Shown here: piece by piece, positions 8,369 to 16,173 of the stretch
Layout of the letters: each line of letters begins with the position of its first letter
Numbering within the stretch: position 1 is the stretch's first letter
Source: Planctomycetaceae bacterium
GTDB lineage: Bacteria; Planctomycetota; Planctomycetia; Planctomycetales; Planctomycetaceae
Direction of reading: 5' to 3'
Assembly (NCBI GenBank): GCA_029243145.1
Contig: JAQWSQ010000008.1
Span: 1 to 47,891, forward strand
DNA: 47,891 nt
Program-made: the position numbers and the translations under genes
Notes under the pieces: generated by a model
Seen by the model: only the letters and a program-made list of their open reading frames with translations
Databases searched by the model: none
What the model was told of the DNA's origin: nothing

Positions 8369-9634
8369 TTACATGCCGGCACGAAGTGCTTCGAGATGTT
8401 TCACGAAGTGAACTTTCAGAATTTCGGTGTAAGTATCTGTGTGGTCTTCCAGAATTTTACGAACGGCGGGGCCGTATTCGGGATGAGTCAGTACCGATCC
8501 GAAGGTGCAATGCAGGATCTGTCGTCCTTCTTTGGTGAAGCCCTTTCCTTCAGGAACTTCATCCCAGATTTCCAGATACTCGCGTTCCAGTTCTTCGAGC
8601 GAAACAGAGTCGTCGGCCGGAGGAGCCGAGTCCAACGTAGCCGACACATGGTAGGTCGCTTTGTCGGTTTCGTAGCGATCCCGCGCGAAATTGATGATGG
8701 TGCGAAACAAGGCTTCATCGTGTCGAACCACGACTCGCAGCGCCTCCAGATAGCTCGTTCCCGCAGTTTTTACGTGGAAACGGCCTTTGGTGGCTCGTGC
8801 CAGAGCCGGGTACATAGACAGTTTGTCCGAGCCTGAATGTAGGCTGATTTTGTACGGTCCCAATAATTCGGCGATGGCAGAGTGATCGTGCAGTGATTTC
8901 TCCAATGCTTCCAAGTCGCCTTTGAAATCGACTCCTTTTTCAAAGTCTCCCAAAAAACGAGGAGCCAGACTGACCAGCTTCATCCCTTGGTCGAGACACC
9001 GGTGAGCGACAATATAGTGTTCTGCTAATGTCGTCGGTTGCTCGGTTTCATCGACGCTCAATTCAATCTCGAAGTCTTGCCCCAAGTCGGTACAGACTTT
9101 GGCGATGTAGTCAGAAAGTTCAACAGCCTTGTTGACTGCCACACCATATTTGACGGCGGCTCGCAAGCAGGCTTCTTCATCGATGGTGAGCTTGGTGCCG
9201 GTTGAGAGATCAATCTCTTGACCAAGATAGCTATCGACCCATTCGACTCCGCTTAGCTCTGCATGTTTGGCTTTGAGTTCTTCGAGTGAGTAGCCATCGG
9301 CCTGTTCATCGACGTGATCAGAAGGATCAATCGTGAAGAACGTGAAGCCGGCGGCAGCCGTGATGTCAACATCGTTGGGGACTTTGAGGTGATCGGCATC
9401 AGCACCCGTGATGCGATTCCAACCCGCTTTAGCCATATCTTCAAGGGCATCGGACATCACGCCTTCAGGCGTACGCTGTGTGCGGGTCATCTCTCGAATG
9501 GATTGTTGAGGATAAATCGCTTCGATTTCTCCGCCTGCGGCGATCATCGAGGCGACGTGTCCGGGGGTCGCCAATCCAATACGGTCTCCGAAGCCGAAGC
9601 TCGGTTTGAGTCCTAAGGTGACTGCTTTCGACAT
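8369..9634 (-). CDS. uxaE: UxaE-type tagaturonate epimerase
   Basis: A 421-residue protein resembling the UxaE family described from Thermotoga, which epimerises D-tagaturonate to D-fructuronate. Matching stretches are PSFGFGDRIGLATPGH, QQSIREMTRTQRT, GADADHLK, FFTIDPSDHV, SVDETEQPT, RFLGDFEKGVDFKGD, YKISLHSGSDKLSMYPALA and FHVKTAGTSYLEALR. The conserved His, Asp and Glu residues are candidate metal ligands. It lies between the TIM-barrel isomerase and the mutarotase on the same strand, with GGAAAG before the ATG. In this cluster it would process tagaturonate made by the L-galactonate dehydrogenase-like enzyme. Family assignment is strong; the exact substrate is unproven. Confidence 0.85.
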   Translation of the reverse strand: MSKAVTLGLKPSFGFGDRIGLATPGHVASMIAAGGEIEAIYPQQSIREMTRTQRTPEGVMSDALEDMAKAGWNRITGADADHLKVPNDVDITAAAGFTFFTIDPSDHVDEQADGYSLEELKAKHAELSGVEWVDSYLGQEIDLSTGTKLTIDEEACLRAAVKYGVAVNKAVELSDYIAKVCTDLGQDFEIELSVDETEQPTTLAEHYIVAHRCLDQGMKLVSLAPRFLGDFEKGVDFKGDLEALEKSLHDHSAIAELLGPYKISLHSGSDKLSMYPALARATKGRFHVKTAGTSYLEALRVVVRHDEALFRTIINFARDRYETDKATYHVSATLDSAPPADDSVSLEELEREYLEIWDEVPEGKGFTKEGRQILHCTFGSVLTHPEYGPAVRKILEDHTDTYTEILKVHFVKHLEALRAGM

Positions 9635-9759
9635 GATATTGCTTTCCAGGGAAGATTGTCTGAGTGTATGGTGCGATGCGTGATCACTGGCATTCGGCCC
9701 GGCGATCTTACGATCACGACTTCTTGATAATACTCGCTGTTCAATGTGATTCGTACCCG

Positions 9760-9783
9760 CCCGCAGTGCTTGCGCACTTGCGG
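9760..9783. repeat. Intercistronic GC-rich hairpin
   Basis: On the minus strand CCGCAAGTGC and GCACTGCGG pair around a GCAA tetraloop, with one bulged A. There is no T-run, so it is more likely a REP-like element or an RNA-processing/stability hairpin between the isomerase and epimerase genes than a terminator. Similar GCGCAAGC-loop hairpins occur at 40478-40500 and 40582-40602. Confidence 0.55.
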
Positions 9784-9824
9784 CTTTGTTACCACCAAGA
9801 TTGCCGATGCGAGTTGTTCTCTGT

Positions 9825-10637
9825 TTACTTCAAATATTTGTTGTACGCTTCGATGGTTTGTTTAGCCGCGTCGTCGGGATTCGGCCAAGGGAACGCTTCT
9901 GCGGAGGCGTATTTGTCGTAGCCGATTTCTTTGAGAGCCGCAGCAATCGGTTCGTAATCCATGTGTCCGTTGCCGGCTGGCTTGCGACTGGAATCGACAA
10001 AATGGACGTGGCCAATGTGCTTGCCACCGGCTCTCAAGCCATGAGCGATATCGTCTTCTTCAATGTTCATATGGAACAGGTCAGCCAAGAGAACCACATT
10101 GGCGATGCCCGCTTGTTCAAGGAAATTTGCACCATCCGACATCGTGCAAATCAGGTTTGTTTCATAACGATTGAGGGGCTCGTAGATGAGCGGGATATTG
10201 TATTGAGACGCATGCTGGCCCAACTCTTTCAATGCGTCTGCCAGCCAGCCAAGAGCCTGCCCTTTCGTGACATTGCCTCCCCAGTTGCCCTGCATCGAAC
10301 CGATGATGGCCGGTGCTCCAAATGGGCCACCCAAGTCGATCATCGTTTTTACGAATTGGATCGCTTGTGAGCGTCTCTCAGCATCAGGATCGGTGAGAGA
10401 CAGTTTCTGAATCACCATTCCCGCACCCGTGCCGACGGCAGCGAGATTGAGATTGTGCTGCTCCAGCAATGCCTTCAGCTCTGCAGGATCGACGGCATCG
10501 GGGCCAGGCGCAAACAATTCAATGGCATCGTAGTCCAGGTCGGCTGCCTTTTGACAAGCGGCAGGGAGATCGTGCCAGAAGACAAACGGGCCGCCTTCGG
10601 CTTCTTTAACGAGACTCACGGTGACTGCTGATTTCAT
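9825..10637 (-). CDS. Sugar isomerase/epimerase, xylose-isomerase-like TIM barrel
   Basis: A 270-residue single-domain TIM barrel of the AP endonuclease 2/xylose isomerase-like group. Candidate metal ligands are Glu in YEPLNR, Asp and His in LADLFHMNIEE, His in HIGHVHFVDS and Glu in ASAEAFPW. These enzymes catalyse aldose-ketose isomerisation or C3/C5 epimerisation of free sugars or acids. The start at 10637 (MKSAVTVSLVKEAEGG) is chosen because upstream codons do not fit the fold. It lies between the sulfatase and uxaE, so it probably acts in the same sugar pathway, but the substrate cannot be read from sequence. Confidence 0.8.
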   Translation of the reverse strand: MKSAVTVSLVKEAEGGPFVFWHDLPAACQKAADLDYDAIELFAPGPDAVDPAELKALLEQHNLNLAAVGTGAGMVIQKLSLTDPDAERRSQAIQFVKTMIDLGGPFGAPAIIGSMQGNWGGNVTKGQALGWLADALKELGQHASQYNIPLIYEPLNRYETNLICTMSDGANFLEQAGIANVVLLADLFHMNIEEDDIAHGLRAGGKHIGHVHFVDSSRKPAGNGHMDYEPIAAALKEIGYDKYASAEAFPWPNPDDAAKQTIEAYNKYLK

Positions 10638-10734
10638 AGTATTGTCATTTTCGTTTCGAGAATAATTTGAATTTGAGCCGCCGGCGCAAGCCAGCAGGGG
10701 ACGATGAGTGTCAGATTTGCTTATTGAGTTCTCT

Positions 10735-12081
10735 TCACTGCGGTGCAATCGATTGCAGGTATCGAGCCCGCAGTCGCACCATCTCTTTGAGCTTGTCTGG
10801 TTCTGATTCGGCCAGATTGGTTGTTTCACCGGGATCGTTTTCCAGATCGACCAGAAACATTCCATCGACAGTATTAACAGGCTGTTTGCTGACGGTGTCG
10901 CGAGGATTGCCCAAGAGCTTCCAGTTACCACGGCGGACGGCCCATTGTGGTTTGTTGCCGCCTCCCATGTGCCAATAGAAGGCGGGATGAGGTGAATCAC
11001 TATCCTGCATGATGACATTCTTCAGGCTTTTCCCATCGAAGCGATGTCCGTTGGGAACGGGGATGTTGCACATGTCGGCCAATGTGGGGAACCAGTCGCA
11101 ACCGGTTCCGAGTTGATTGCGAACTTCTCCTGTGGGAATATGGCCCGGCCAAGAGATGATGGCGGGAACTTTCAAACCACCTTCAAAGAGACACGCTTTC
11201 GCACCACGATTGATGCCCGCATTTCCGCCGCCGAAATGAGTTCGCTCTTCGGTCGAGTGTCCATGATCGGATTGATAGACGACGATGGTGTCGTCGGTCA
11301 GTTTGAGTTGATCGAGGGTCGATAACACCTGCCCGATGCGTTCATCGGTGGTCGAGACAAACGAGCCGTATAAATTGCGAGGATACGGAACGTCTTTGTA
11401 TTGTTCTCTCCACTTGTCGGTTGCTTGTAGAGGGTAATGAGGTGTGTTGATGGCCCAGTAGATGAAGAATGGCTTATCGCTTTTCTCCGTCAGAAACTTT
11501 TCTGTCTCTTTGACCATCAGGTCCGGGAAGAATTGTCCATCTGCAAAGACTTCTTCTCCGTTACGCCATAAGTCGTGGCGGTTGGGACCATTCCAATAAA
11601 AGAAATGGGAATAGTTATCAATGCAGCCACCCATGTGGCCGAACGAGTGATCGAACCCCTGCCCGTTCGGCATTGTTTCGGGAGTGTAGCCGAGATGCCA
11701 TTTGCCGATATGAGCCGTCCGATATCCCGCTTCCTTGAAGAAATCCCCCATCGTGATTTCCTCGGTCGGCAATCCCGGTTTCCCCTGTTCAGAGGAGACG
11801 TTCGAGGGAACGCCGACTCTCAGCGGAAAACGCCCCGTGATCATTCCGGCTCGTGAAGCCGAGCAAATGGCCGATGGTGCATAAAACTGTGTGAACCGTA
11901 CTCCTCGCTCGGCAAGACCATCCAGATTGGGCGTGATCAGATCTTTGGAACCGTAACAGTTCAGGTCCAGTGTCCCTTGATCATCGGTGTAGATGACAAT
12001 CACGTTCGGTCGATCCGCGGCATTGAGGACAAAGCTCATCGACAACGCGATCAACGCCAGAAATTTTGTCATGCGACTCAT
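10735..12081 (-). CDS. Secreted arylsulfatase-type sulfatase (S1 family), formylglycine type
   Basis: A 448-residue exported sulfatase that hydrolyses sulfate esters, most likely on carbohydrate. The signal peptide is MTKFLALIALSMSFVLNA. Next come the metal-binding DRPNVIVIYTDDQG and the core motif ICSASRAGMITGR, where Cys73 (C-x-A-x-R) would be converted to formylglycine by a maturase. GKWHLG and the QSDHGHSTEE segment supply further active-site residues. It lies 34 bases after the Zn-dehydrogenase gene and ahead of the isomerase, so it is placed as the desulfating enzyme that feeds this sugar cluster. The carbohydrate it acts on is unknown. Confidence 0.93.
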   Translation of the reverse strand: MSRMTKFLALIALSMSFVLNAADRPNVIVIYTDDQGTLDLNCYGSKDLITPNLDGLAERGVRFTQFYAPSAICSASRAGMITGRFPLRVGVPSNVSSEQGKPGLPTEEITMGDFFKEAGYRTAHIGKWHLGYTPETMPNGQGFDHSFGHMGGCIDNYSHFFYWNGPNRHDLWRNGEEVFADGQFFPDLMVKETEKFLTEKSDKPFFIYWAINTPHYPLQATDKWREQYKDVPYPRNLYGSFVSTTDERIGQVLSTLDQLKLTDDTIVVYQSDHGHSTEERTHFGGGNAGINRGAKACLFEGGLKVPAIISWPGHIPTGEVRNQLGTGCDWFPTLADMCNIPVPNGHRFDGKSLKNVIMQDSDSPHPAFYWHMGGGNKPQWAVRRGNWKLLGNPRDTVSKQPVNTVDGMFLVDLENDPGETTNLAESEPDKLKEMVRLRARYLQSIAPQ

Positions 12082-12115
12082 GTGCGGTTCTCCGTGTGTG
12101 CGAAGTTCAGGACTT

Positions 12116-13144
12116 TTACTCGTCCACTTCGATGATCGCCTTTACCACGCCCGTTTCGGGTTTGGTGTACGATTCAAAGTTGCCAATCAGATCGTCGAAG
12201 GCTGTGCGGTGTGTGATCCAGGGATCGGTGTTAATGCGACCCTGTTCGATATGCTCGATGATGTCGTCGAAATCTTGCGAATGTGCGTTCCGAGACATCA
12301 AGATCGACATTTCTTTCCGATGTGGGATCGGATGTCGAAAGGAGACCTCTTCGGTTGTGATACCGACAAATACCAACGAGCCGGTATGAGCCACATAGTT
12401 GACGGCGTTCGACATCGATTTGTTGTTTCCAGTCGCATCGACTACCAACTCGAACAAATGACCGTCTGTAATGTCCTGCATCTTCACAAAATCAGCTTCT
12501 TCCCCGGTGAATTGCATTGTCTCGTCAACGCCCATCGTTGCTTTGCAAAATTCAAGACGGCCCTCATTCATGTCGAGCACAGTGATATGGCTGCCTCGAA
12601 TTTTGAGAAATTCGATGACCGACAATCCAATCGGTCCGGCACCGATGACCATCACGTGGTCTTCTTTGGTGGGATTGCCTCGATTGACGGCGTGACAGCC
12701 GATGGCGAGCGTTTCGACGAGGGCAAGTTGTTCGAATTCGAGAGACTTGGCTTTGTGCAGCTTTCTGGCGGGGAGTTTGAAGAAGGGACGCAATCCGCCG
12801 TCTTTGTGGACTCCCAGAACTTCCAGGTCTTCGCAGCAGTTGGCTCGTCCTCGTTTGCTGGCAAAGCTTTCCGGGTTGTTGATGTACGGTTCCACCGAGC
12901 AGCGATCACCAACGGCAACATTGGTGACATCCGGGCCGACTTCCACCACTTCGACGCCCAATTCGTGGCCGGGAATTCGCGGATAACTGAAAAATGGCAT
13001 CTTACCGAGATATCCACTGATATCTGTGCCGCAAATGCCGACATTATGAACACGGACGATGGCTTCGCCAGCATTCGCTGATTCCGGTTGAGGAATGTCG
13101 ATTCTCTTAAAGTGTTTAGGTTCTTCGAGTTGGATCGCCTTCAT
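12116..13144 (-). CDS. Zinc-type alcohol dehydrogenase resembling L-galactonate 5-dehydrogenase
   Basis: A 342-residue medium-chain dehydrogenase/reductase. The catalytic zinc site is present (VGICGTDISG Cys, PGHELG His-Glu), as is the Rossmann motif VIGAGPIGLS. It resembles E. coli L-galactonate oxidoreductase LgoD (YjjN): PFFSYPR-GHE, GRxNCCE, VxGVHxDGG, DATGNxxxMxNxVN and ITHR are shared. That enzyme oxidises L-galactonate to D-tagaturonate. The structural zinc loop is altered: where LgoD has three Cys this protein has NNPESFASKRGRANCC, keeping only the last CC pair. The start at 13144 (MKAIQLEEP) is preferred to the upstream Met. It is first in the sugar cluster. Confidence 0.85.
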   Translation of the reverse strand: MKAIQLEEPKHFKRIDIPQPESANAGEAIVRVHNVGICGTDISGYLGKMPFFSYPRIPGHELGVEVVEVGPDVTNVAVGDRCSVEPYINNPESFASKRGRANCCEDLEVLGVHKDGGLRPFFKLPARKLHKAKSLEFEQLALVETLAIGCHAVNRGNPTKEDHVMVIGAGPIGLSVIEFLKIRGSHITVLDMNEGRLEFCKATMGVDETMQFTGEEADFVKMQDITDGHLFELVVDATGNNKSMSNAVNYVAHTGSLVFVGITTEEVSFRHPIPHRKEMSILMSRNAHSQDFDDIIEHIEQGRINTDPWITHRTAFDDLIGNFESYTKPETGVVKAIIEVDE

Positions 13145-13298
13145 GGCTCTATTCACAGAAAAAATGAGGATGAGTGAGAATGATTGGCGTGAGATATTCG
13201 TCAAGATTGCGCCTAATCGGGTAACCAAGTCTAACGTCCTAAGACTCTCGCGAAAAGGATCGACATTGATGATTGTCAGAACAGGATTTGCGTGTTCC

Positions 13299-13328
13299 TT
13301 GACAGTCTTTTCGGCGATTGCGTACCAT
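13299..13328 (+). promoter_or_regulatory. Candidate sigma70-type promoter for rpmF-plsX
   Basis: TTGACA at 13299-13304 and TACCAT at 13323-13328 are separated by 18 bases. The -35 is perfect and the -10 matches four of six. It lies about 165 bases ahead of rpmF, leaving a leader that includes the hairpin at 13431-13454. Inferred from consensus only. Confidence 0.45.
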
Positions 13329-13430
13329 GCGTCGTCGTCATCGCATCCCTGATGTGAGAAAATCTGCTGTCTCGATGAGCAATGACTGTTCGAGAGACGG
13401 TGTTTTCGCTTATTTCAGAGGGTTTTGAGG

Positions 13431-13454
13431 TGTATCCGTCCGATGAGGGATACA
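13431..13454 (+). promoter_or_regulatory. Inverted repeat in the rpmF leader
   Basis: TGTATCC at 13431-13437 pairs with GGATACA at 13448-13454 around a 10-base loop. It lies 39 bases before the L32 start codon and could be an RNA hairpin or a dimeric operator. Function unknown. Confidence 0.4.
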
Positions 13455-13493
13455 TTCAGTCCTCTCCACACTTTTTCAGTGAAGTTCGAGATC

Positions 13494-13673
13494 ATGGCAG
13501 TTCCCAAGAGAAAAATTTCAAAACAACGTAAGCGCAAGCGTCGCAGTCACATGGCAGTGACGGCTCCGCAATTGTCTTACTGTCCTCAATGCAGCACCAA
13601 GATCCCTTCCCATGTCGTTTGTCCGACATGTGGACACTACATGGGACGTACCTTGGTTGAGACTGAGGACTAA
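13494..13673 (+). CDS. rpmF: Large-subunit ribosomal protein bL32
   Basis: A 59-residue protein with the L32 signature: a basic start, MAVPKRKISKQRKRKRRSH, and a C-terminal zinc ribbon with two Cys pairs, CPQC and CPTC. It is part of the 50S ribosomal subunit. The start at 13494 is the family start, although the frame is open earlier. It precedes plsX by six bases, the conserved rpmF-plsX-fab order that ties ribosome and phospholipid synthesis together. Confidence 0.97.
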   Translation: MAVPKRKISKQRKRKRRSHMAVTAPQLSYCPQCSTKIPSHVVCPTCGHYMGRTLVETED

Positions 13674-13679
13674 TCCAAG

Positions 13680-14690
13680 ATGCGGATTGCATTGGATGCG
13701 ATGGGTGGCGATCACGCGCCCGCTCCGAACGTCGAAGGCGCGCTCACAGTTCTCGCTGATCACCCCGAGATGGAAGTCTTGTTGGTGGGAGACGAGAAGC
13801 TGATTGAGCCGTTGCTCGCTGACGCAGATAGCTCGCTCACGTCTCGGATCAAGGTGATTCATACCGACGAAGCGGTCGGCATGCATGAAAAACCGACCGA
13901 AGCGCTGCGAAAAAAACCAAACAACTCCATTGCGGTTTGTTGGCGGTTGATGGCCGAAAAAAATGTCGATGCGGTCGTCAGTGCGGGCAATACCGGTGCG
14001 GTCGTCGCGGCAGGTTTGCGAACTCGTTTGTTCCTGAAAGGGGTCAAACGTCCGGGGATCGCAGTTGCATTGCCAACCATTAAAGGTCGGTCGATTCTGA
14101 TGGACGTGGGAGCCAATCCTGCCGCTCGTCCCGAGCATTTGCTGCAATATGCCGTCATGGGTGGTTTGTATGCCCGCGAAATGCTGAAAATTGAATCACC
14201 ACGGATTGGGTTGATGAACATCGGCAGCGAAGACAGTAAAGGGAACGATCTTTATCGCGAATCGCATGCTCTGATGCAAAGTTTTCCTCTGGGAGGAGAA
14301 TATGTCGGAAATGTCGAAGGGCGTGGATTGTACCAGGGGGAAGCCGATGTCCTTGTTTGCGAGGGTTTTGTCGGCAATGTGGTACTGAAAGTCTCTGAAG
14401 GTATGGCCGAGTTTATGATGAAACGCATCGGTCATGCGGTCTTGGAGAGTCTCGATCAGGAAAAAGAACGCGCCGGCAAAGCGATGCACGATCTGGCACA
14501 ACAATATCACTATCAAGAAGCGGGTGGTGCTCCCCTGTTAGGGATCGATGGAACCTGCATTATCTGTCACGGTTCGAGTGATGGCCGAGCCATCGCCAAT
14601 GCCTTGCGAGTCTCTGAGGCGCTGAAAGATCGAAATTTGAACGATCAAATCGTCGAGCATCTCGCACAGATTAAAATCGAACAACACTGA
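13680..14690 (+). CDS. plsX: Phosphate acyltransferase PlsX
   Basis: PlsX makes acyl-phosphate from acyl-ACP, the first step of membrane phospholipid synthesis. The 336-residue protein starts with the diagnostic MRIALDAMGGDHAP and carries SAGNTGAVVA, DVGANP, GLMNIGSED and the C-terminal HGSS segment. The length is typical. The start lies six bases after rpmF, and the next gene is fabD. Confidence 0.97.
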   Translation: MRIALDAMGGDHAPAPNVEGALTVLADHPEMEVLLVGDEKLIEPLLADADSSLTSRIKVIHTDEAVGMHEKPTEALRKKPNNSIAVCWRLMAEKNVDAVVSAGNTGAVVAAGLRTRLFLKGVKRPGIAVALPTIKGRSILMDVGANPAARPEHLLQYAVMGGLYAREMLKIESPRIGLMNIGSEDSKGNDLYRESHALMQSFPLGGEYVGNVEGRGLYQGEADVLVCEGFVGNVVLKVSEGMAEFMMKRIGHAVLESLDQEKERAGKAMHDLAQQYHYQEAGGAPLLGIDGTCIICHGSSDGRAIANALRVSEALKDRNLNDQIVEHLAQIKIEQH

Positions 14691-14768
14691 AATCGAGCAA
14701 CGCTAAATGGAAGACTGATCAGGCGATTTGTCGAGGATTTGGTTTCGCCTCTGTAAATGGAGTTTAAG

Positions 14769-15674
14769 ATGACGAAAACGGCTTTTCTCTTTCCCGGTCA
14801 AGGCGCTCAACATGTCGGTATGGGAAAGATGCTGCGTGAGCAATTCCCGGCTGCCAAGGCACTCTTCCAACAAGCGAACGAGATTCTCGGCTTCGACCTC
14901 GAAACATTGTGCGTCGATGGTCCGCAAGAACATCTTGACGCCACCAATAACAGTCAGCCCGCGTTATTCGTAACGAGCTTGATGGCGTTGGAGATGGTGA
15001 AAGCCGAGTCTCCTCAACTGATCGACCAAGTGACGGCTGCTGCCGGGTTGAGCTTGGGAGAATACACAGCTTTGGTCTTCGCTGGGGCAATGAGTTTTGA
15101 GGACGGCTTGCGATTGGTTCGCAAACGAGGCGAAGCGATGCAAGCCGCCGCCGATGCGACTCCTTCGGGAATGGTGAGCATTCTTCTGTTAGATGTGGAG
15201 AAGGTGCAGGAAATCTGCGATCAAGCCAGCTCCGCAGGACACATTCAGATTGCCAACTTTTTGTGTCCCGGAAATACCGTCGTTTCCGGTGATCGAGCCG
15301 CCTGCGAAAAAGCCGCCGCATTAGCCGAAGAGGGAGGCCGTGCGATACCGCTCTCCGTCGCGGGAGCTTTTCATACGCCCATTATGCAATCAGCCGTCGA
15401 AGAACTGAAAGCCGCACTTGCCGATGTGGAAATTCAATCACCGAGAATTCCGGTGATTTCCAATGTGGATGCCCAATCGCATTCCGATCCTGCTGAAATC
15501 AAAGAGTTGTTAATTCAGCAGGTGGTGAGTCCGGTGAAGTGGGAAGAATCCATTCGATTATTACTGAATGATGGATATGAAGAGTTTTATGAAATCGGTC
15601 CCGGAAAGGTGCTAACGGGCCTGATGAAGCGAATTTCCCGAAAAACCCCCTGCACACCCAAAAACGATTCCTGA
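14769..15674 (+). CDS. fabD: Malonyl-CoA:ACP transacylase FabD
   Basis: FabD moves malonyl from CoA to acyl carrier protein. The 301-residue product shows TAFLFPGQGAQHVGMG, the nucleophile motif GLSLGEY (Ser95), the active-site Arg in VRKRGEAMQ, and the catalytic His in AGAFHTPIM (about 204). The start at 14769 follows GGAG with normal spacing and is preferred to the in-frame ATG at 14757. The gene that usually follows, fabG, is absent; about 250 non-coding bases lead to acpP. Confidence 0.96.
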   Translation: MTKTAFLFPGQGAQHVGMGKMLREQFPAAKALFQQANEILGFDLETLCVDGPQEHLDATNNSQPALFVTSLMALEMVKAESPQLIDQVTAAAGLSLGEYTALVFAGAMSFEDGLRLVRKRGEAMQAAADATPSGMVSILLLDVEKVQEICDQASSAGHIQIANFLCPGNTVVSGDRAACEKAAALAEEGGRAIPLSVAGAFHTPIMQSAVEELKAALADVEIQSPRIPVISNVDAQSHSDPAEIKELLIQQVVSPVKWEESIRLLLNDGYEEFYEIGPGKVLTGLMKRISRKTPCTPKNDS

Positions 15675-15924
15675 AAACCGCTTGGAGTTGACGTAAACCC
15701 CTGTCACTGCGCTTGATCCGTTTGTCAGAGGTGTGCTACAACTTGAAGAACCAACTTGGTAGATACCGAAACAAGAGGTTTCGGATTTCGGCCGGATGTG
15801 AATTCTGTATCTCCAGAATCAAATGGAGTTTACATCGTTCACGAAAGCCGTTATATCTGCCCACCTATATGGATGTCGGAACTATTATTATCCGGCGAAA
15901 AACTGTCCTGGGAGGATATGAAAC
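15675..15924 (+). promoter_or_regulatory. Spacer and probable promoter region of acpP
   Basis: No fabG or other gene is seen between fabD and acpP. TTGATC and TACAAC, 18 bases apart near 15713-15742, form a weak sigma70-like promoter. A clear GGAGG at 15911-15915 serves acpP. Confidence 0.35.
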
Positions 15925-16173
15925 GTGGCCAATCTGGAAAACCTGGAAGACAAGGTCATCAACATCGTTTCCGAGCAATTGAGTGTCTCGAAAGACGAAA
16001 TTACGCTGACAAGTAACTTCATCGACGATTTGAAAGCCGACTCGCTCGATCTCGTCGAATTGGTGATGGAATTCGAAGACGAATTCGGTATCACCGTTCC
16101 CGACGATGATTACGAGAAAATTCGTACCGTCGGCAATGCCATCGAATACATTAGGGAAAAGGCTTCCGAATGA
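15925..16173 (+). CDS. acpP: Acyl carrier protein
   Basis: An 82-residue acidic four-helix protein that carries growing acyl chains on phosphopantetheine. The attachment site is Ser40 in LKADSLDLVELVMEFED, the standard DSL motif. The start codon is GTG at 15925 with GGAGG nine bases upstream. The stop overlaps the fabF start (ATGA), so the two are translationally coupled. Confidence 0.97.
   Translation: MANLENLEDKVINIVSEQLSVSKDEITLTSNFIDDLKADSLDLVELVMEFEDEFGITVPDDDYEKIRTVGNAIEYIREKASE

Noticed and set aside
9786..10370. A plus-strand open frame of 194 codons opposite the TIM-barrel isomerase
   Set aside because: The minus-strand frame has clear family motifs; this one has none and no ribosome site.
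11993..13081. A 362-codon plus-strand open frame opposite the alcohol dehydrogenase and sulfatase
   Set aside because: It is a shadow of the strongly conserved minus-strand genes; its product has no recognisable domain and no ribosome site.
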